Source: Streptomyces aurantiacus JA 4570
GTDB lineage: Bacteria; Actinomycetota; Actinomycetes; Streptomycetales; Streptomycetaceae
Assembly: GCF_000414115.1 (NCBI RefSeq)
Contig: NZ_AOPZ01000264.1
Span: 1 to 57,684, forward strand
Length of the DNA stretch: 57,684 bases
Direction: 5' to 3'
In this document: piece after piece, positions 8,624 to 17,214 of the stretch
Position numbering within the stretch: the first letter of the stretch is position 1
Layout: each line of letters begins with the position of its first letter
The notes under the pieces: model-generated
Databases searched by the model: none
What the model was told of the DNA's origin: nothing
Seen by the model: the letters and a program-made list of their open reading frames with translations, nothing else
Position numbers and translations under genes: made by a program

Positions 8624-9988
8624 CTACAGCTTCGGGTGGGCGTTCTTCAGGAGTTCCTGGAACTGGGCGGGGAACCAGTGACCGGACAGCGGGGCGTTCG
8701 GCAGCGCGCCGGACATGTTGTGGCCGTTGCGCGGGTTGCCCGTGTACGTCGGGTCGCACATGCGGTCGAAGCCCTTGCCCTCGTCGTTCGGGATCTCCTT
8801 GCTGGCGCCGTCGGACTCGCCCGGCGGCTTCATCCACACATAGGCGTCGACGCCGGGCTCGGGTGCGGCCTTCGGGCGTTCACCGAGGCCCGCGCCGGAC
8901 TGGTTGCACCAGTTGCCGATGTGGATGCGGCGGTCGAACCGGCCGCCGTTCACATAGGCGTTCACGTCGGTCGTGGGGCCGGGGCCCGTCGGCCGCGCGG
9001 TGCCGCCCCAGCCATTGCGGGAGGTGTCGATGAGCATGCCGATGTCGGACTGGAAGCCGGTGGACACGAGCTGGTTGCGGAAAGCCTGCGCGAAGGAGAG
9101 CGAGTCGGTGTAGCGGTTCCAGTCGACCCACTTCGACTCGCGCACGGAGCGGCCGCCGACCGTGTCACCGATCTTGACGTGGTCCTCCTTCAGGGCGCTG
9201 TAGTTGGCGGTGTTGACGATGAAGCCGTGTACGTTGCCGACGGCGCTGCCCTCGGCGGTCGCGGCCTGGTGCATCATCTGCGCGGAGGCGGCGAAGTTGT
9301 CGTCCCAGCCGATCCAGCCGTGGTGGCCCGCGTCCACGTAGTTGTAGACGTTGGGCACGGCGCCCAGCTGCTTCAGGGCGTAGCCGACGCCCTTCACGTA
9401 GTTGCCGTTGGCCTTCATCACGTCGCACTCGGGGGTCGCCGTGGGACGGCCGCCGGTGTTGGTGACGAGGTTGGGCAGCGAGTCGATCTCGACGGTGGTG
9501 ACGATGCGCAGGTTCGCGTACCTGGACTCGGCGAGGATCTTCGCGATCGGGTCGATGTAGGCGGTCTTGTACTTGTCGATCTCGGTCGGGCCGAGTTCAC
9601 CGTTGGAGGCGAGGGCGGAGCAGTCACGGCCCGGCAGGTTGTAGATCACCAACTGGACGACGTTCGCGTTCTGCTGGAGGGCCGCGTCGAGGTGGGCGCG
9701 CAGGCCCATCTTGCCGCCGGCGCCCTCGATGGCGGCGATCCGGTCGAGCCAGACGCCGGTGGGCTGGTGGGACACGGCGGTGCCGCCCGGTTCGGCCGCG
9801 GCCTTCTTGGACCACTCGGGGTTCACATAGACCTTGGCGCCCGCGTAGGGGTTGTCGACGCGGGCGGCGGCCTGCACGCCGCTGTCGCCGCTGTCGCCCG
9901 CGAAGGCGACGGCGGTGCCGCCGGTGACGGCGAGGACGGTGGACAGGGCGAGCAGGAGGGTGCGTGATCTGCGGTGTGTGCGGCTCAT
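8624..9988 (-). CDS. Secreted GH6 exocellulase (cellobiohydrolase), no CBM
   Basis: A 454-residue secreted enzyme. The signal peptide is MSRTHRRSRTLLLALSTVLA with cleavage near AFAGDS. The whole mature protein is a GH6 catalytic domain. Conserved aspartates lie in YNLPGRDCSA (Asp122) and VEIDSLPNLV (Asp169). Other GH6 blocks are YVDAGHHGWIGWDDN, GFIVNTANYSA, MLIDTSRNGWGG and DAYVWMKPPGESDGAS. Long loops and overall length match cellobiohydrolases such as Thermobifida Cel6B better than endoglucanases. It lacks the cellulose-binding module that most streptomycete homologues carry. A degenerate CebR-like box lies at 10013-10026 just upstream, and a terminator hairpin follows the gene. Confidence 0.9.
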   Translation of the reverse strand: MSRTHRRSRTLLLALSTVLAVTGGTAVAFAGDSGDSGVQAAARVDNPYAGAKVYVNPEWSKKAAAEPGGTAVSHQPTGVWLDRIAAIEGAGGKMGLRAHLDAALQQNANVVQLVIYNLPGRDCSALASNGELGPTEIDKYKTAYIDPIAKILAESRYANLRIVTTVEIDSLPNLVTNTGGRPTATPECDVMKANGNYVKGVGYALKQLGAVPNVYNYVDAGHHGWIGWDDNFAASAQMMHQAATAEGSAVGNVHGFIVNTANYSALKEDHVKIGDTVGGRSVRESKWVDWNRYTDSLSFAQAFRNQLVSTGFQSDIGMLIDTSRNGWGGTARPTGPGPTTDVNAYVNGGRFDRRIHIGNWCNQSGAGLGERPKAAPEPGVDAYVWMKPPGESDGASKEIPNDEGKGFDRMCDPTYTGNPRNGHNMSGALPNAPLSGHWFPAQFQELLKNAHPKL

Positions 9989-10012
9989 GCGTCAGGGACC
10001 TCTCGGGTGTGG

Positions 10013-10026
10013 AGGGATCGCTCTCA
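10013..10026. promoter_or_regulatory. Degenerate CebR-like operator in front of the GH6 gene
   Basis: AGGGATCGCTCTCA matches 11 of 14 positions of the streptomycete cellulose-utilisation box TGGGAGCGCTCCCA. It lies 24 bases upstream of the GH6 start. The match is imperfect and overlaps the stop of a gene remnant, so it may be decayed or coincidental. Confidence 0.35.
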
Positions 10027-10131
10027 GATGTGGACGGATCGCAGATGGTCGCGCAGGCCGACGCCGAACGCGGTGGGTGTGCCGTCGTAGTCGCTGATCA
10101 GGGCCGGTCCCGAGGAGCAGTTCCAGGTGTT
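10024..10131 (-). pseudogene. C-terminal remnant of an unidentified secreted enzyme
   Basis: An open reading stretch of about 35 codons ends at a TGA (10026-10024). It contains WNCSSGPALISDYDGTPTAF and then GVGLRDHL. It reads like the end of a carbohydrate-active enzyme but has no start codon, ribosome site or upstream gene body. The family could not be named with confidence. It sits between the GH6 gene and a GH74-like tail on the other strand, so this 316-base gap looks like a deletion scar. Confidence 0.45.
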
Positions 10132-10191
10132 CCGGGTCGGGCTTGTGGGGTTCAGTCGCCACCGCGAGCGGAAAGGGTTGCCGCGTCACCC

Positions 10192-10293
10192 GGAGATTTC
10201 TCCGTCGGTCCCAAGGTGTACGGCCGGGTGTACGTGCCGACGAACGGCCGCGGCATCGTCCACGGCGACACCGCCGTCCGACTCGCCCCGTGA
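10192..10293 (+). pseudogene. C-terminal remnant of a GH74-type xyloglucanase
   Basis: About 33 codons on the plus strand read GDFSVGPKVYGRVYVPTNGR and then GIVHGDTAVRLAP before a TGA. The block YGRVYVxTNGRGIVxGD is characteristic of the last beta-propeller blade of GH74 xyloglucanases. No start or upstream body exists: the preceding frame is unrelated and the region is only 316 bases wide. Loss of a xyloglucanase next to an alpha-xylosidase and a cellulase fits erosion of a larger hemicellulose cluster. Confidence 0.6.
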
Positions 10294-10304
10294 GGGACCG
10301 GAGG

Positions 10305-11648
10305 TCAGCCCTTCTGCTCCCGCCATTCGGCCTGCGCCTCGTTGAGCTCTTCCGCGAGGTCGTCGAGGAAAGCCCTCGCGGACGTCTTGCCGAGCAGGAC
10401 CTTCTGGAACTCCGGCTCGTTGTCGGCCTTGCTGATGGTGTTCCAGTCGGGCAGGTGGTACGGCAGCTGCACGATCTTCAGGGAGCCGTCGTTGAGGGCC
10501 TTCGCAGCGAGCCTGGTGGGCTCGGCCCTGTTCACCCAGGGGTCCCGCGCCGCGTCGGTGTTGGCGGGGATGGCGCCCGCCGACTCGTTCCACTTGCTGT
10601 TGGCCTTGTGGGAGGCCGCGAACTCCATGAACTTCCAGGCCGCTTTCTTGTTCTTGCCGGCCTTGAACAGGCCGAGGCCGTCCACGGGGTTGGAGACCTG
10701 GACGCGGACGCCCTCCTTGACCACCGGGCTGGGGATGCCGCGGAACTTGTCCTCACCGAGCGCCTTCACATGGTCCGCGTACGAGCCGAGGTTGTGGCTG
10801 AGCATGCCGATCCGGCCGTTGTCCCACTGGGCGTTCATCTTGGTGAAGTCGTTGTTGAGGTCGGCGGCGGGTGTCGCCTTCTTGTAGAGGGCCGCGTACT
10901 TCTCCAGCGCCTTCACGTTCTCCGGCTTGTTCACGGTGGTCTTGTCGCCGTCCCAGAACGAGCCGATCCCGGACTGGCCGTACATCGCGTCGAGGGCCTG
11001 GGCGATGGAGCCCTCGCCGCCGCGGATGGTGTAGCCGAACCTGTTGTTCCCCTCGTCGGTGAGCCTCTCGGCGGCCTCGTAGAACTTGGGCCAGGTGGTG
11101 GGCGCGTCCAGGCCCGCCTCCCGGAACAGGTCGGTGCGGTAGTACAGGACGCCGTTGCTCGCGGAAGTCGGCACCGTGAACAGCTGCTTGCCGCCGCCTG
11201 CCGCCCGGACGCTCTCCACCATGTTCTTGTTCAGCTTGTCGTTCAGGGGGCCGCGCGTGACGCGGTCGTCCAGCGGTTCCAGAGCGTCCTGGGCGGCGAT
11301 CCCGGCGAGCATCGCGGCGCCGACACCGCCGACGTCCGGCAGGCCGCCGCCCTGGATGGCGGTGTCGTACTTCGACTGGACGCTCTCGGCGGGGACTCCG
11401 ACGTACTTGACCTCGATGCCGGGGTTGGCCTTCTCGAAATCCTTGATGATCTCCTGCCATATGTCGTGGCGCACGGCCGTGTTGTTGTCCCAGAAGGTGA
11501 TCTCGCCCTTGCCGGAGCCCTCGCTGCCGCGGTCTCCCCCGGCGCCGCTGCCGTCGTCACCACACGCGGTGGCCGTCAGGGCGAGCGTGGTGACGACGGC
11601 GAGCGCGGCCGCTGTCCGGCCTCTGCCGATGCGGGTTCTGATGGTCAT
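10305..11648 (-). CDS. Sugar ABC transporter solute-binding lipoprotein
   Basis: 447 residues. A basic n-region and hydrophobic core (AAALAVVTTLALTATACGDD) end at a lipobox cysteine, so the protein is membrane-anchored on the outside. The body is a family 1 extracellular solute-binding protein: GEITFWDNNTAVRHDIWQEI, NPGIEVKYVGVP and KLFTVP-like strands. ATG 11648 is preceded by GAGGAG at 7 bases. It is the last gene of the operon that starts with two permeases at 17128, and lies about 50 bases after the GH43 gene. No ATPase is encoded, so a shared MsiK-type ATPase is the likely partner. The ligand is probably an oligosaccharide or glycoside. Confidence 0.88.
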   Translation of the reverse strand: MTIRTRIGRGRTAAALAVVTTLALTATACGDDGSGAGGDRGSEGSGKGEITFWDNNTAVRHDIWQEIIKDFEKANPGIEVKYVGVPAESVQSKYDTAIQGGGLPDVGGVGAAMLAGIAAQDALEPLDDRVTRGPLNDKLNKNMVESVRAAGGGKQLFTVPTSASNGVLYYRTDLFREAGLDAPTTWPKFYEAAERLTDEGNNRFGYTIRGGEGSIAQALDAMYGQSGIGSFWDGDKTTVNKPENVKALEKYAALYKKATPAADLNNDFTKMNAQWDNGRIGMLSHNLGSYADHVKALGEDKFRGIPSPVVKEGVRVQVSNPVDGLGLFKAGKNKKAAWKFMEFAASHKANSKWNESAGAIPANTDAARDPWVNRAEPTRLAAKALNDGSLKIVQLPYHLPDWNTISKADNEPEFQKVLLGKTSARAFLDDLAEELNEAQAEWREQKG

Positions 11649-11697
11649 GGTCGGTTCTCCTCTTCCGTACGGAATGGGCGTGCGGGCATGGCGTCGT

Positions 11698-13344
11698 TCA
11701 GGTGACGCGGAAGTGGGCGAACGTGGCTGTGCCGGGTGTCGCTTGAGCTGCTGACGCGGCCGCGAACAGGCCCAGGACCGCCCCGCACCAGCCCCACGGA
11801 GTGGCGGCGAAGACCTGCCCGGACGGCTGGAACCCGTCGCCGGTGTCCGCCGAGAAGCGGCAGCGCGCGCCGTCCGTGACCTCGACGCGCAGGCGTGCCG
11901 TGCCGCCGGGTGCCGGGCGCGGGTGCGCGGCGTCCCGCTCCCGCTCGGCGCCCCGCTCGGCGAACCGGTGCACGAGCCGCAGCACGCCGTCGGCACCCCG
12001 CTCCAGGCCGATCCAGGAGTACGCGTCGCCGAGCACCACGAGTCCGGCGCGGGCGCCCACGTCGGTGTCGGTGTCGGTGTCGTCCAGGCGAAGCCGCACC
12101 TCTACGGCGCACGGCCGCAGCGGCAGGCGCTGGGTGAGGACCTGCGGCAGCCGGCGCACGTCGTCCGCGGCCGTCGAGGGCACGCACGCGAGGCGCAGGC
12201 CGTCGCCGGCGTGCGGGATCACCCACTCCGGGCGGGAGTTGGCGGCCCACTGCCACTGGAGTCCGTGCCGCCCGCCGGGGAAGTCGTCGTCGGTGGCGGG
12301 GCCGGACGGGGGCCGCCGGGGCAGCGCGGGCTTCTCGTGTACGAGGACGGGGGCGCCGTCGTCGCCGAGCACCGGCCATCCGTCGGCGTCCCAGCGCATC
12401 GGCTGGAGGTGCACGACGCGGCCGTAGGCCCCGCGGTCCTGGAAGTGCAGGAACCAGTCATCGCCGGACGGGGTACGCACCCAGCCGCCCTGGTGCGGCC
12501 CGTTGACCTCGGTGCGGCCCTGCTGGAGCACGACGCGTTCCTCGTAGGGGCCGTGGAAGTCGCGCGCCCGGAAGGCGCCCTGCCAGCCCGTCGGTACGCT
12601 CCCCGCGGGGGCGAGGATCCAGAACCAGCCGTCGTGCCGGTACAGCTTGGGGCCTTCGAGGGTGAACCAGCCGGGCACGCGGTCGCCGTCGATCAGCAGC
12701 CGTCCCTCGTCGAGGAGTTCGCGGCCGTCGCGGCTCATCCGGTGCCCGGTCAGCCGGTTCTTCACCCCGGAGCGGGACCTGGCCCAGGCGTGCACGAGGT
12801 AGGTCTCGCCGCTCTCGTCGTCCCACAGGGGGCACGGGTCGATGAGTCCCCTGCCGGGCTTGACGAGATGCGGGCGGCTCCACGGCCCCTCGATGTTCGG
12901 GGAGTTGACCTGGTGGATGCCGTGGTCGGGGTCGCCCCAGAAGATCCAGAACCGCCCGTCGTGGTGGCGCAGGGAAGGCGCCCACACCCCGCCGTCCGGG
13001 CGGGGCACCGCGAAGGCGTCGGCGGGTTCCAGGCGGTCCAGGGCGTGCCCGACGAGGGTCCAGTCGACCAGGTCCCTGGAGTGCAGGAGCGGCAGGCCGG
13101 GAGCGCGTCCGAAGCTGGAGGCGGTGAGGTAGTAGTCGGCACCGACGCGCACGACGTCCGGGTCGGACCAGTCGGCGGGCAGGACGGGGTTGCGGTAGAT
13201 GCCGTCGCCGAGGTCACCCGTCGGCAGACCGGCGCGGGCCCCGGCCGCCGCTGTCACTCCGGCCGCTCCGGCCACCACTCCCCCTCCGGCCGCTCCGGCT
13301 CCCCCGGCCACCCCGCCCGCCCCGGCCGTCCCGCGCGCCCTCAC
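11698..13344 (-). CDS. GH43 glycosidase (beta-xylosidase/arabinofuranosidase type)
   Basis: 548 residues. After an unusual Ala/Gly-rich, low-complexity N-terminus of about 45 residues comes the GH43 five-bladed propeller. It starts YRNPVLPADWSDPDVVRVGA (catalytic-base Asp in WSDPD), followed by GLIDPCPLWDDESGETYLVH and TLEGPKLYRHDGWFWILAPA. The C-terminal third (LTQRLPLRPCAVEVRLRLDD and on) is the concanavalin-like beta-sandwich found in xylosidase-type GH43 proteins. GTG 13344 overlaps the stop of the upstream gene as GTGA, so it is translationally coupled. No clear signal peptide is seen, so it probably acts on imported oligosaccharides. Exact specificity cannot be read from sequence. Confidence 0.85.
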   Translation of the reverse strand: MRARGTAGAGGVAGGAGAAGGGVVAGAAGVTAAAGARAGLPTGDLGDGIYRNPVLPADWSDPDVVRVGADYYLTASSFGRAPGLPLLHSRDLVDWTLVGHALDRLEPADAFAVPRPDGGVWAPSLRHHDGRFWIFWGDPDHGIHQVNSPNIEGPWSRPHLVKPGRGLIDPCPLWDDESGETYLVHAWARSRSGVKNRLTGHRMSRDGRELLDEGRLLIDGDRVPGWFTLEGPKLYRHDGWFWILAPAGSVPTGWQGAFRARDFHGPYEERVVLQQGRTEVNGPHQGGWVRTPSGDDWFLHFQDRGAYGRVVHLQPMRWDADGWPVLGDDGAPVLVHEKPALPRRPPSGPATDDDFPGGRHGLQWQWAANSRPEWVIPHAGDGLRLACVPSTAADDVRRLPQVLTQRLPLRPCAVEVRLRLDDTDTDTDVGARAGLVVLGDAYSWIGLERGADGVLRLVHRFAERGAERERDAAHPRPAPGGTARLRVEVTDGARCRFSADTGDGFQPSGQVFAATPWGWCGAVLGLFAAASAAQATPGTATFAHFRVT

Positions 13345-14195
13345 GCCGTCACCGCCTTCCGCGCCAGCGCCGCCACCTCGTCCCGGCCCGGGCGGCCGTC
13401 GGCGACGACGGTGACCACGCGGCGTACGACGGTCTCGCCCTGCGCGACGGGCAGACGGTCCGTCGAAGCGAGCGAGGAGCCGACACCCGGATAGTCGGCG
13501 GCCCGCACGAACCACGGATCACGCCGGGTGCGCGCGGTGGCGCCGGCGAACACCAGCGTCCAGCCGTCGCCTGCGAGCGCCAGCCAGTCGGCGCACGCGG
13601 CGTGCGCGCGGACCTCGCCGTCGGCGGCGGCGGTGAACACCTCGGGCGGCTTCGCCTCCTTGGGGGCACGCCAGAAGAAGCCTCCGTAGGCGGCGCCGCG
13701 GCGGCCGTTGGTGGCGGGGCTGCCGATGCTCAGGTCGGCGCCGGTGGCGTTGGTGAGGGCGAAGGTGAAGTCGAGGGCCCAGGCGGACGCGGTGAGCGCG
13801 ACGGCCGCCACGGTGCGGCGCTCGCGCAGCAGCACCTCACCCCCGGCCGCCCACACCAGTTCCTCCACGAAGCCGTCCGGGTCGTGCAGCTTGAACCCCT
13901 GGTGGCGCTGCGTGCCGTGGTTCTCCAGGTCGACCGGGCCCTGGTCGCGCACGAAGGTGCGCCCGCCCCAGAAGTTGCTCCCCGCCACGTCGGGCACGGC
14001 CACACTCGCGCCCAGGTGGTGGGGGTGGTCGTCGGGGCTCAGATCGGTGACGGTTCTGCCCGAGAGGGTGCTGACGGGATGGAGGTAGGGGCGCGGCGCG
14101 TGACGGCGGTCCACTTCCGGGCGGACGACGTAGCGGACGACGGGGCGTCCCGAGCAGCGCAGGACGAGGGAACGCGGGATGAGGGAATGGTTCAT
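13341..14195 (-). CDS. DUF6807 (PmoA-like) protein
   Basis: 284 residues with no signal peptide. Features such as DLSPDDHPHHLGASVAVPDV, NFWGGRTFVRDQGPVDLEN and HGTQRHQGF match the PmoA/DUF6807 family, a beta-sandwich protein often found in sugar-catabolic operons beside Gfo/Idh oxidoreductases. The biochemical role of the family is not established as far as known here. ATG 14195 has GAGGTGA about 7 bases upstream and lies 7 bases after the oxidoreductase stop. The gene end overlaps the GH43 start, placing it firmly inside the transporter operon. A histidine-rich segment (DDHPHHLG) suggests a metal or sugar site; that is inference. Confidence 0.8.
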   Translation of the reverse strand: MNHSLIPRSLVLRCSGRPVVRYVVRPEVDRRHAPRPYLHPVSTLSGRTVTDLSPDDHPHHLGASVAVPDVAGSNFWGGRTFVRDQGPVDLENHGTQRHQGFKLHDPDGFVEELVWAAGGEVLLRERRTVAAVALTASAWALDFTFALTNATGADLSIGSPATNGRRGAAYGGFFWRAPKEAKPPEVFTAAADGEVRAHAACADWLALAGDGWTLVFAGATARTRRDPWFVRAADYPGVGSSLASTDRLPVAQGETVVRRVVTVVADGRPGRDEVAALARKAVTA

Positions 14196-14202
14196 GACGT
14201 AC

Positions 14203-15423
14203 TCACCTCTTCGTGGACGTCTTCGGCGGGGTCTGGGCCCAGCGGGCGCCCAGTTCGGAGTAGAGACAGAGGGTGTCGGCGGCGGTCGCGACCAGGCCGT
14301 CGACGCCGTGCACGACGCGTCGCCCGGCGCCGTCGCCGGGTGCGCGGGTCCACGCATCCGGGGGCAGCGCGACCGGGTCGGGGGCGGTGCGGACCGCCTC
14401 GACGACACGCGTGAAGGCGCCCGTGGCCGCGAGCGGGACGAAGAGCCCGGTGCCCCGCGTGAGGTGCTCGACGAGGTTCTCCAGGAGGTCCGTCCTGGCG
14501 AACAGCAGCTCCTCGTCGTCGGCGGAGGGAGCCGTGCGGGACTCCGTGCGGTGGCGCCGGAGGCGAACCCGAACGCGGTCCTGCCTGTACCAGAACGTGA
14601 GGGTGCCCTCGCTGCCGTGCACCACGACGTACGGCTCCTCGGGCGTGTCCGCGCACAGGGTCGCGGCGACGGTGATCCGGCGGCCCGGCGCCGTGGTGAT
14701 CCGTACGCACGAGGTGTCGTCGGACTCGATGGCGTGGGCCCGGAACAGCTCCGTCTCCACCGCGCGCACGTCGTCGGCGCCCGTCGCGCCGTCGAGGGCG
14801 AGCGCGGTGGCGACGGCGTGCGCGAGCGGGTTGGTGAGCACCCCGTCGACGACGTCGAGGCCGTCTAGGCGGCGCCGTCCCGCCCAGCGGGCGCGGCGGA
14901 AGTACGCCTCGTCGCGCGCCCAGGCGCCGGCCGCGCCCACGCCGCGCACCTCGCCGATCGCGCCGTCCGCGATCCGGCGGCGGATCGCGGGGACCGCGTG
15001 CGAGCCGAGCGACTGAAAGCCGACCTGCACCGCCGTCCCGGCCGCCTCGGCCGCGTCGGCGATCCGCCGGAACTCGGCCGAGGAGGGGGCGGGCGGCTTC
15101 TCCAGGAGCAGGTGGACCCCGCGCTCGGCGGCGGCGAGGGCCAGCGGCGCATGGGTCGGGATGGGGGTGCAGACGACGGCGACGGCGGCGCCCGTCGCGT
15201 CGAGCAGGCGCGCGAAGTCCGGTGACTGCAGGGGCGCGCCGTGCCCGGCGAGCTCCTCGCCGGTGAGCGGCACGGGGTCACAGATCCCCACCAGCCGTAC
15301 GCGACCGGCGAGTTGGAGCCGCCGGATGTTCTCCAGGTGCCAACGCCCGTGGCCGCGCGCGCCCGCGAGGACGACGGGCAGCGGCGACGCGGAGGGCAGG
15401 ACGGGCGGCACGGCGGCGCTCAT
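14203..15423 (-). CDS. Gfo/Idh/MocA family NAD(P)-dependent oxidoreductase
   Basis: 406 residues. The N-terminal Rossmann fold opens LPVVLAGARGHGRWHLENI and holds VAVVCTPIPTHAPLALAAAE and the catalytic-lysine motif LLLEKPPAPSS (EKP at 108-110). The C-terminal domain carries LDVVDGVLTNPLAHAVATAL. These proteins oxidise or epimerise sugars and sugar derivatives. Here it would act on the monosaccharide delivered by the adjacent transporter. The start overlaps the permease stop as ATGA, and the next gene begins 7 bases downstream. Substrate and cofactor preference are unknown. Confidence 0.87.
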   Translation of the reverse strand: MSAAVPPVLPSASPLPVVLAGARGHGRWHLENIRRLQLAGRVRLVGICDPVPLTGEELAGHGAPLQSPDFARLLDATGAAVAVVCTPIPTHAPLALAAAERGVHLLLEKPPAPSSAEFRRIADAAEAAGTAVQVGFQSLGSHAVPAIRRRIADGAIGEVRGVGAAGAWARDEAYFRRARWAGRRRLDGLDVVDGVLTNPLAHAVATALALDGATGADDVRAVETELFRAHAIESDDTSCVRITTAPGRRITVAATLCADTPEEPYVVVHGSEGTLTFWYRQDRVRVRLRRHRTESRTAPSADDEELLFARTDLLENLVEHLTRGTGLFVPLAATGAFTRVVEAVRTAPDPVALPPDAWTRAPGDGAGRRVVHGVDGLVATAADTLCLYSELGARWAQTPPKTSTKR

Positions 15424-16253
15424 CCCTTCACCGCCCCCGCGCTGAACCCGGTGACCAGCCACTTCTGGATGAAGGCGAAGACGATGACGACGGGCACGGC
15501 GGCCACGACACCGCCCGCGGCGAGCGCGCCCAGGTCGACGCTGTCGGCGCCCATCAGCGTGGCGAGGCCGACAGGGATCGTCTGCTTGCCCTGGTCGCTG
15601 AGGAACATCAGCGCGAACAGGAAGTGGTTCCAGCTGTGCACGAAGGCGAAGGAGCCCACCGCGATCAGGCCGGGGCGCAGCATCGGCAGGACCACGGCGC
15701 AGAAGGCGCGGAACCGCCCGCAGCCGTCGACCCAGGCGGCCTCTTCCAGGGCGTACGGCACGTTCCTGATGAAGCCGCTGAGCAGGATCATCGACAGCGG
15801 GAGCTGGAAAACGGTCTCGGCGATGACGACGCTGCCGAGCGAATTGATCAGCTGTAGTTCGGCGAAGATCTCGAAGAGCGGCACCAGCATCAGCGCGCCC
15901 GGGATGAACTGCGAGCACAGCAGCGCCAGCATGAAGCCGCGCTTGATCCGGAAGTCGAACCGGGCGAGGGCGTAGCCGCCCGCGAGGGCGACGAGCGTCG
16001 TCATCACCATGGAGGCCAGGCCGACGAGCAGGCTGTTCTGGAAGAACGTCGCGAAGCTCCGTTCGGTCCACACCTTGTCGAAGTGCTCGAAGGTGACCGG
16101 CCACGGCACCAGCGAGGTGGAGCCGGAGGGGCGCAGCGCGAACAGCAGGATCCAGTAGAAGGGGATGAGGGTGAAGAGCAGATAGAGCCCGAGCGGGGCG
16201 TAGATCTGCCAGCGGGGAACGCCCCTCATCTGTCGGCCCTTTCGGCGGGTCAC
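15420..16253 (-). CDS. Sugar ABC transporter permease, MalG type
   Basis: 277 residues with about six membrane helices (YAPLGLYLLFTLIPFYWILL first, VVAAVPVVIVFAFIQKWLVT last). The EAA loop that contacts the ATPase is EEAAWVDGCGRFRAFCAVVL. It ends AGAVKG like other CUT1 permeases. The GTG at 16253 overlaps the stop of the first permease as GTGA. A second possible start is ATG 16229. Together with the next-upstream permease and the lipoprotein at 10305 it forms one importer. Confidence 0.9.
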   Translation of the reverse strand: MTRRKGRQMRGVPRWQIYAPLGLYLLFTLIPFYWILLFALRPSGSTSLVPWPVTFEHFDKVWTERSFATFFQNSLLVGLASMVMTTLVALAGGYALARFDFRIKRGFMLALLCSQFIPGALMLVPLFEIFAELQLINSLGSVVIAETVFQLPLSMILLSGFIRNVPYALEEAAWVDGCGRFRAFCAVVLPMLRPGLIAVGSFAFVHSWNHFLFALMFLSDQGKQTIPVGLATLMGADSVDLGALAAGGVVAAVPVVIVFAFIQKWLVTGFSAGAVKG

Positions 16254-17128
16254 TTGACGTCACCGCCGAACTTGCTCAGGCGCAGATAGACGATCGAGCA
16301 GAACAGCAGGATCACGAAGGCGATGGCGGTCAGCGCGGAGGCGTAGCCGAAGTCGTGGGAGTCGACGGCGATGGACGCGATGCGCAGCGGCAGCGTCGTC
16401 GTCTCGCCCGCGGGGCCGCCGCCGGTGAGGGTGTAGAGCAGGTCGACGTTGTTGAACTCCCAGACCGCGCGCAGCAGCGTGGAGAGGATGATCGCGTCCT
16501 TCAGGTGCGGCAGCGTGATGTGGAAGAACTGCCGCAGCCGGCCCGCGCCGTCCATCTCGGCCGCCTCGTACAGGTCCTTCGACACGGACTGCAGGTCGGC
16601 GAGGATGAGGATCGCGAAGAACGGCACGCCGCGCCAGAGTTCGGCGACGACGACGGCCGGGAAGACGGTGCCGGTGTCCGACAGCCACGACGTGCCGTAC
16701 GAGCCGATGCCCGCGTCGGCGAGATACCGGGTGACGCCCGTCTGGGAGTTGAAGATCAGCAGCCAGATCGTCGAGGTGAGGACGCCGGAGACGGCCCACG
16801 GCGAGAACACCAGGGACCGGGCGAGCGCGCGCCCGACGAAGGTCTGGTTGACGAGCAGCGCGAGCCCGAGGCCGAGCAGGAGTTGCAGCACGACCTCGAC
16901 GGCCACCCACTGGAGGCTGAAGCCGAGCGTGCCCCAGAAGTCCGGGTCGTCGGTGAACGCGGTGACGAAGTTGTCCAGGCCGGCGAAGCCGTCGCGCCAG
17001 GGCTTGGTGGGGTTGTAGTGCCGCAGGCTGTAGTAGAAGACGCTCGCCACGGGATACGCGATGAAGCCGAGCATCAGTAACGCGGCCGGGGCGATCAGCA
17101 GGTACGGCAGGCGGCGCGGGGTCGCCAT
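16250..17128 (-). CDS. Sugar ABC transporter permease, MalF type, with a TTA codon
   Basis: 292 residues with about six membrane helices, starting MATPRRLPYLLIAPAALLML. The EAA loop is LYEAAEMDGAGRLRQFFHIT. It is the first gene of the six-gene transporter operon. ATG 17128 follows GGAGA at 7 bases. Codon 17 (17080-17078) is TTA, the leucine codon read in Streptomyces only by the developmentally controlled bldA tRNA. It sits near the 5' end of the first gene, so translation of this gene, and by coupling of those behind it, may depend on bldA. The leader holds an 18-base tandem repeat and the operator at 17215. Confidence 0.9.
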   Translation of the reverse strand: MATPRRLPYLLIAPAALLMLGFIAYPVASVFYYSLRHYNPTKPWRDGFAGLDNFVTAFTDDPDFWGTLGFSLQWVAVEVVLQLLLGLGLALLVNQTFVGRALARSLVFSPWAVSGVLTSTIWLLIFNSQTGVTRYLADAGIGSYGTSWLSDTGTVFPAVVVAELWRGVPFFAILILADLQSVSKDLYEAAEMDGAGRLRQFFHITLPHLKDAIILSTLLRAVWEFNNVDLLYTLTGGGPAGETTTLPLRIASIAVDSHDFGYASALTAIAFVILLFCSIVYLRLSKFGGDVK

Positions 17129-17172
17129 GACACTTCTCCGTTCTGGGGTGCGGAGGTGCGGGTGTGCGGGGG

Positions 17173-17208
17173 CGTGCCGGTGTGCGGGAGCGTGCCGGTG
17201 TGCGGAGA
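17173..17208. repeat. 18-base tandem repeat in the transporter operon leader
   Basis: Two adjacent near-identical copies of CGTGCCGGTGTGCGGGAG (17173-17190 and 17191-17208), with further degenerate TGCGGG units on the left. They lie between the operator at 17215 and the permease start, so they are in the 5' leader of the mRNA. Function unknown; replication slippage is the simplest origin. Confidence 0.7.
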
Positions 17209-17214
17209 TGCGGG

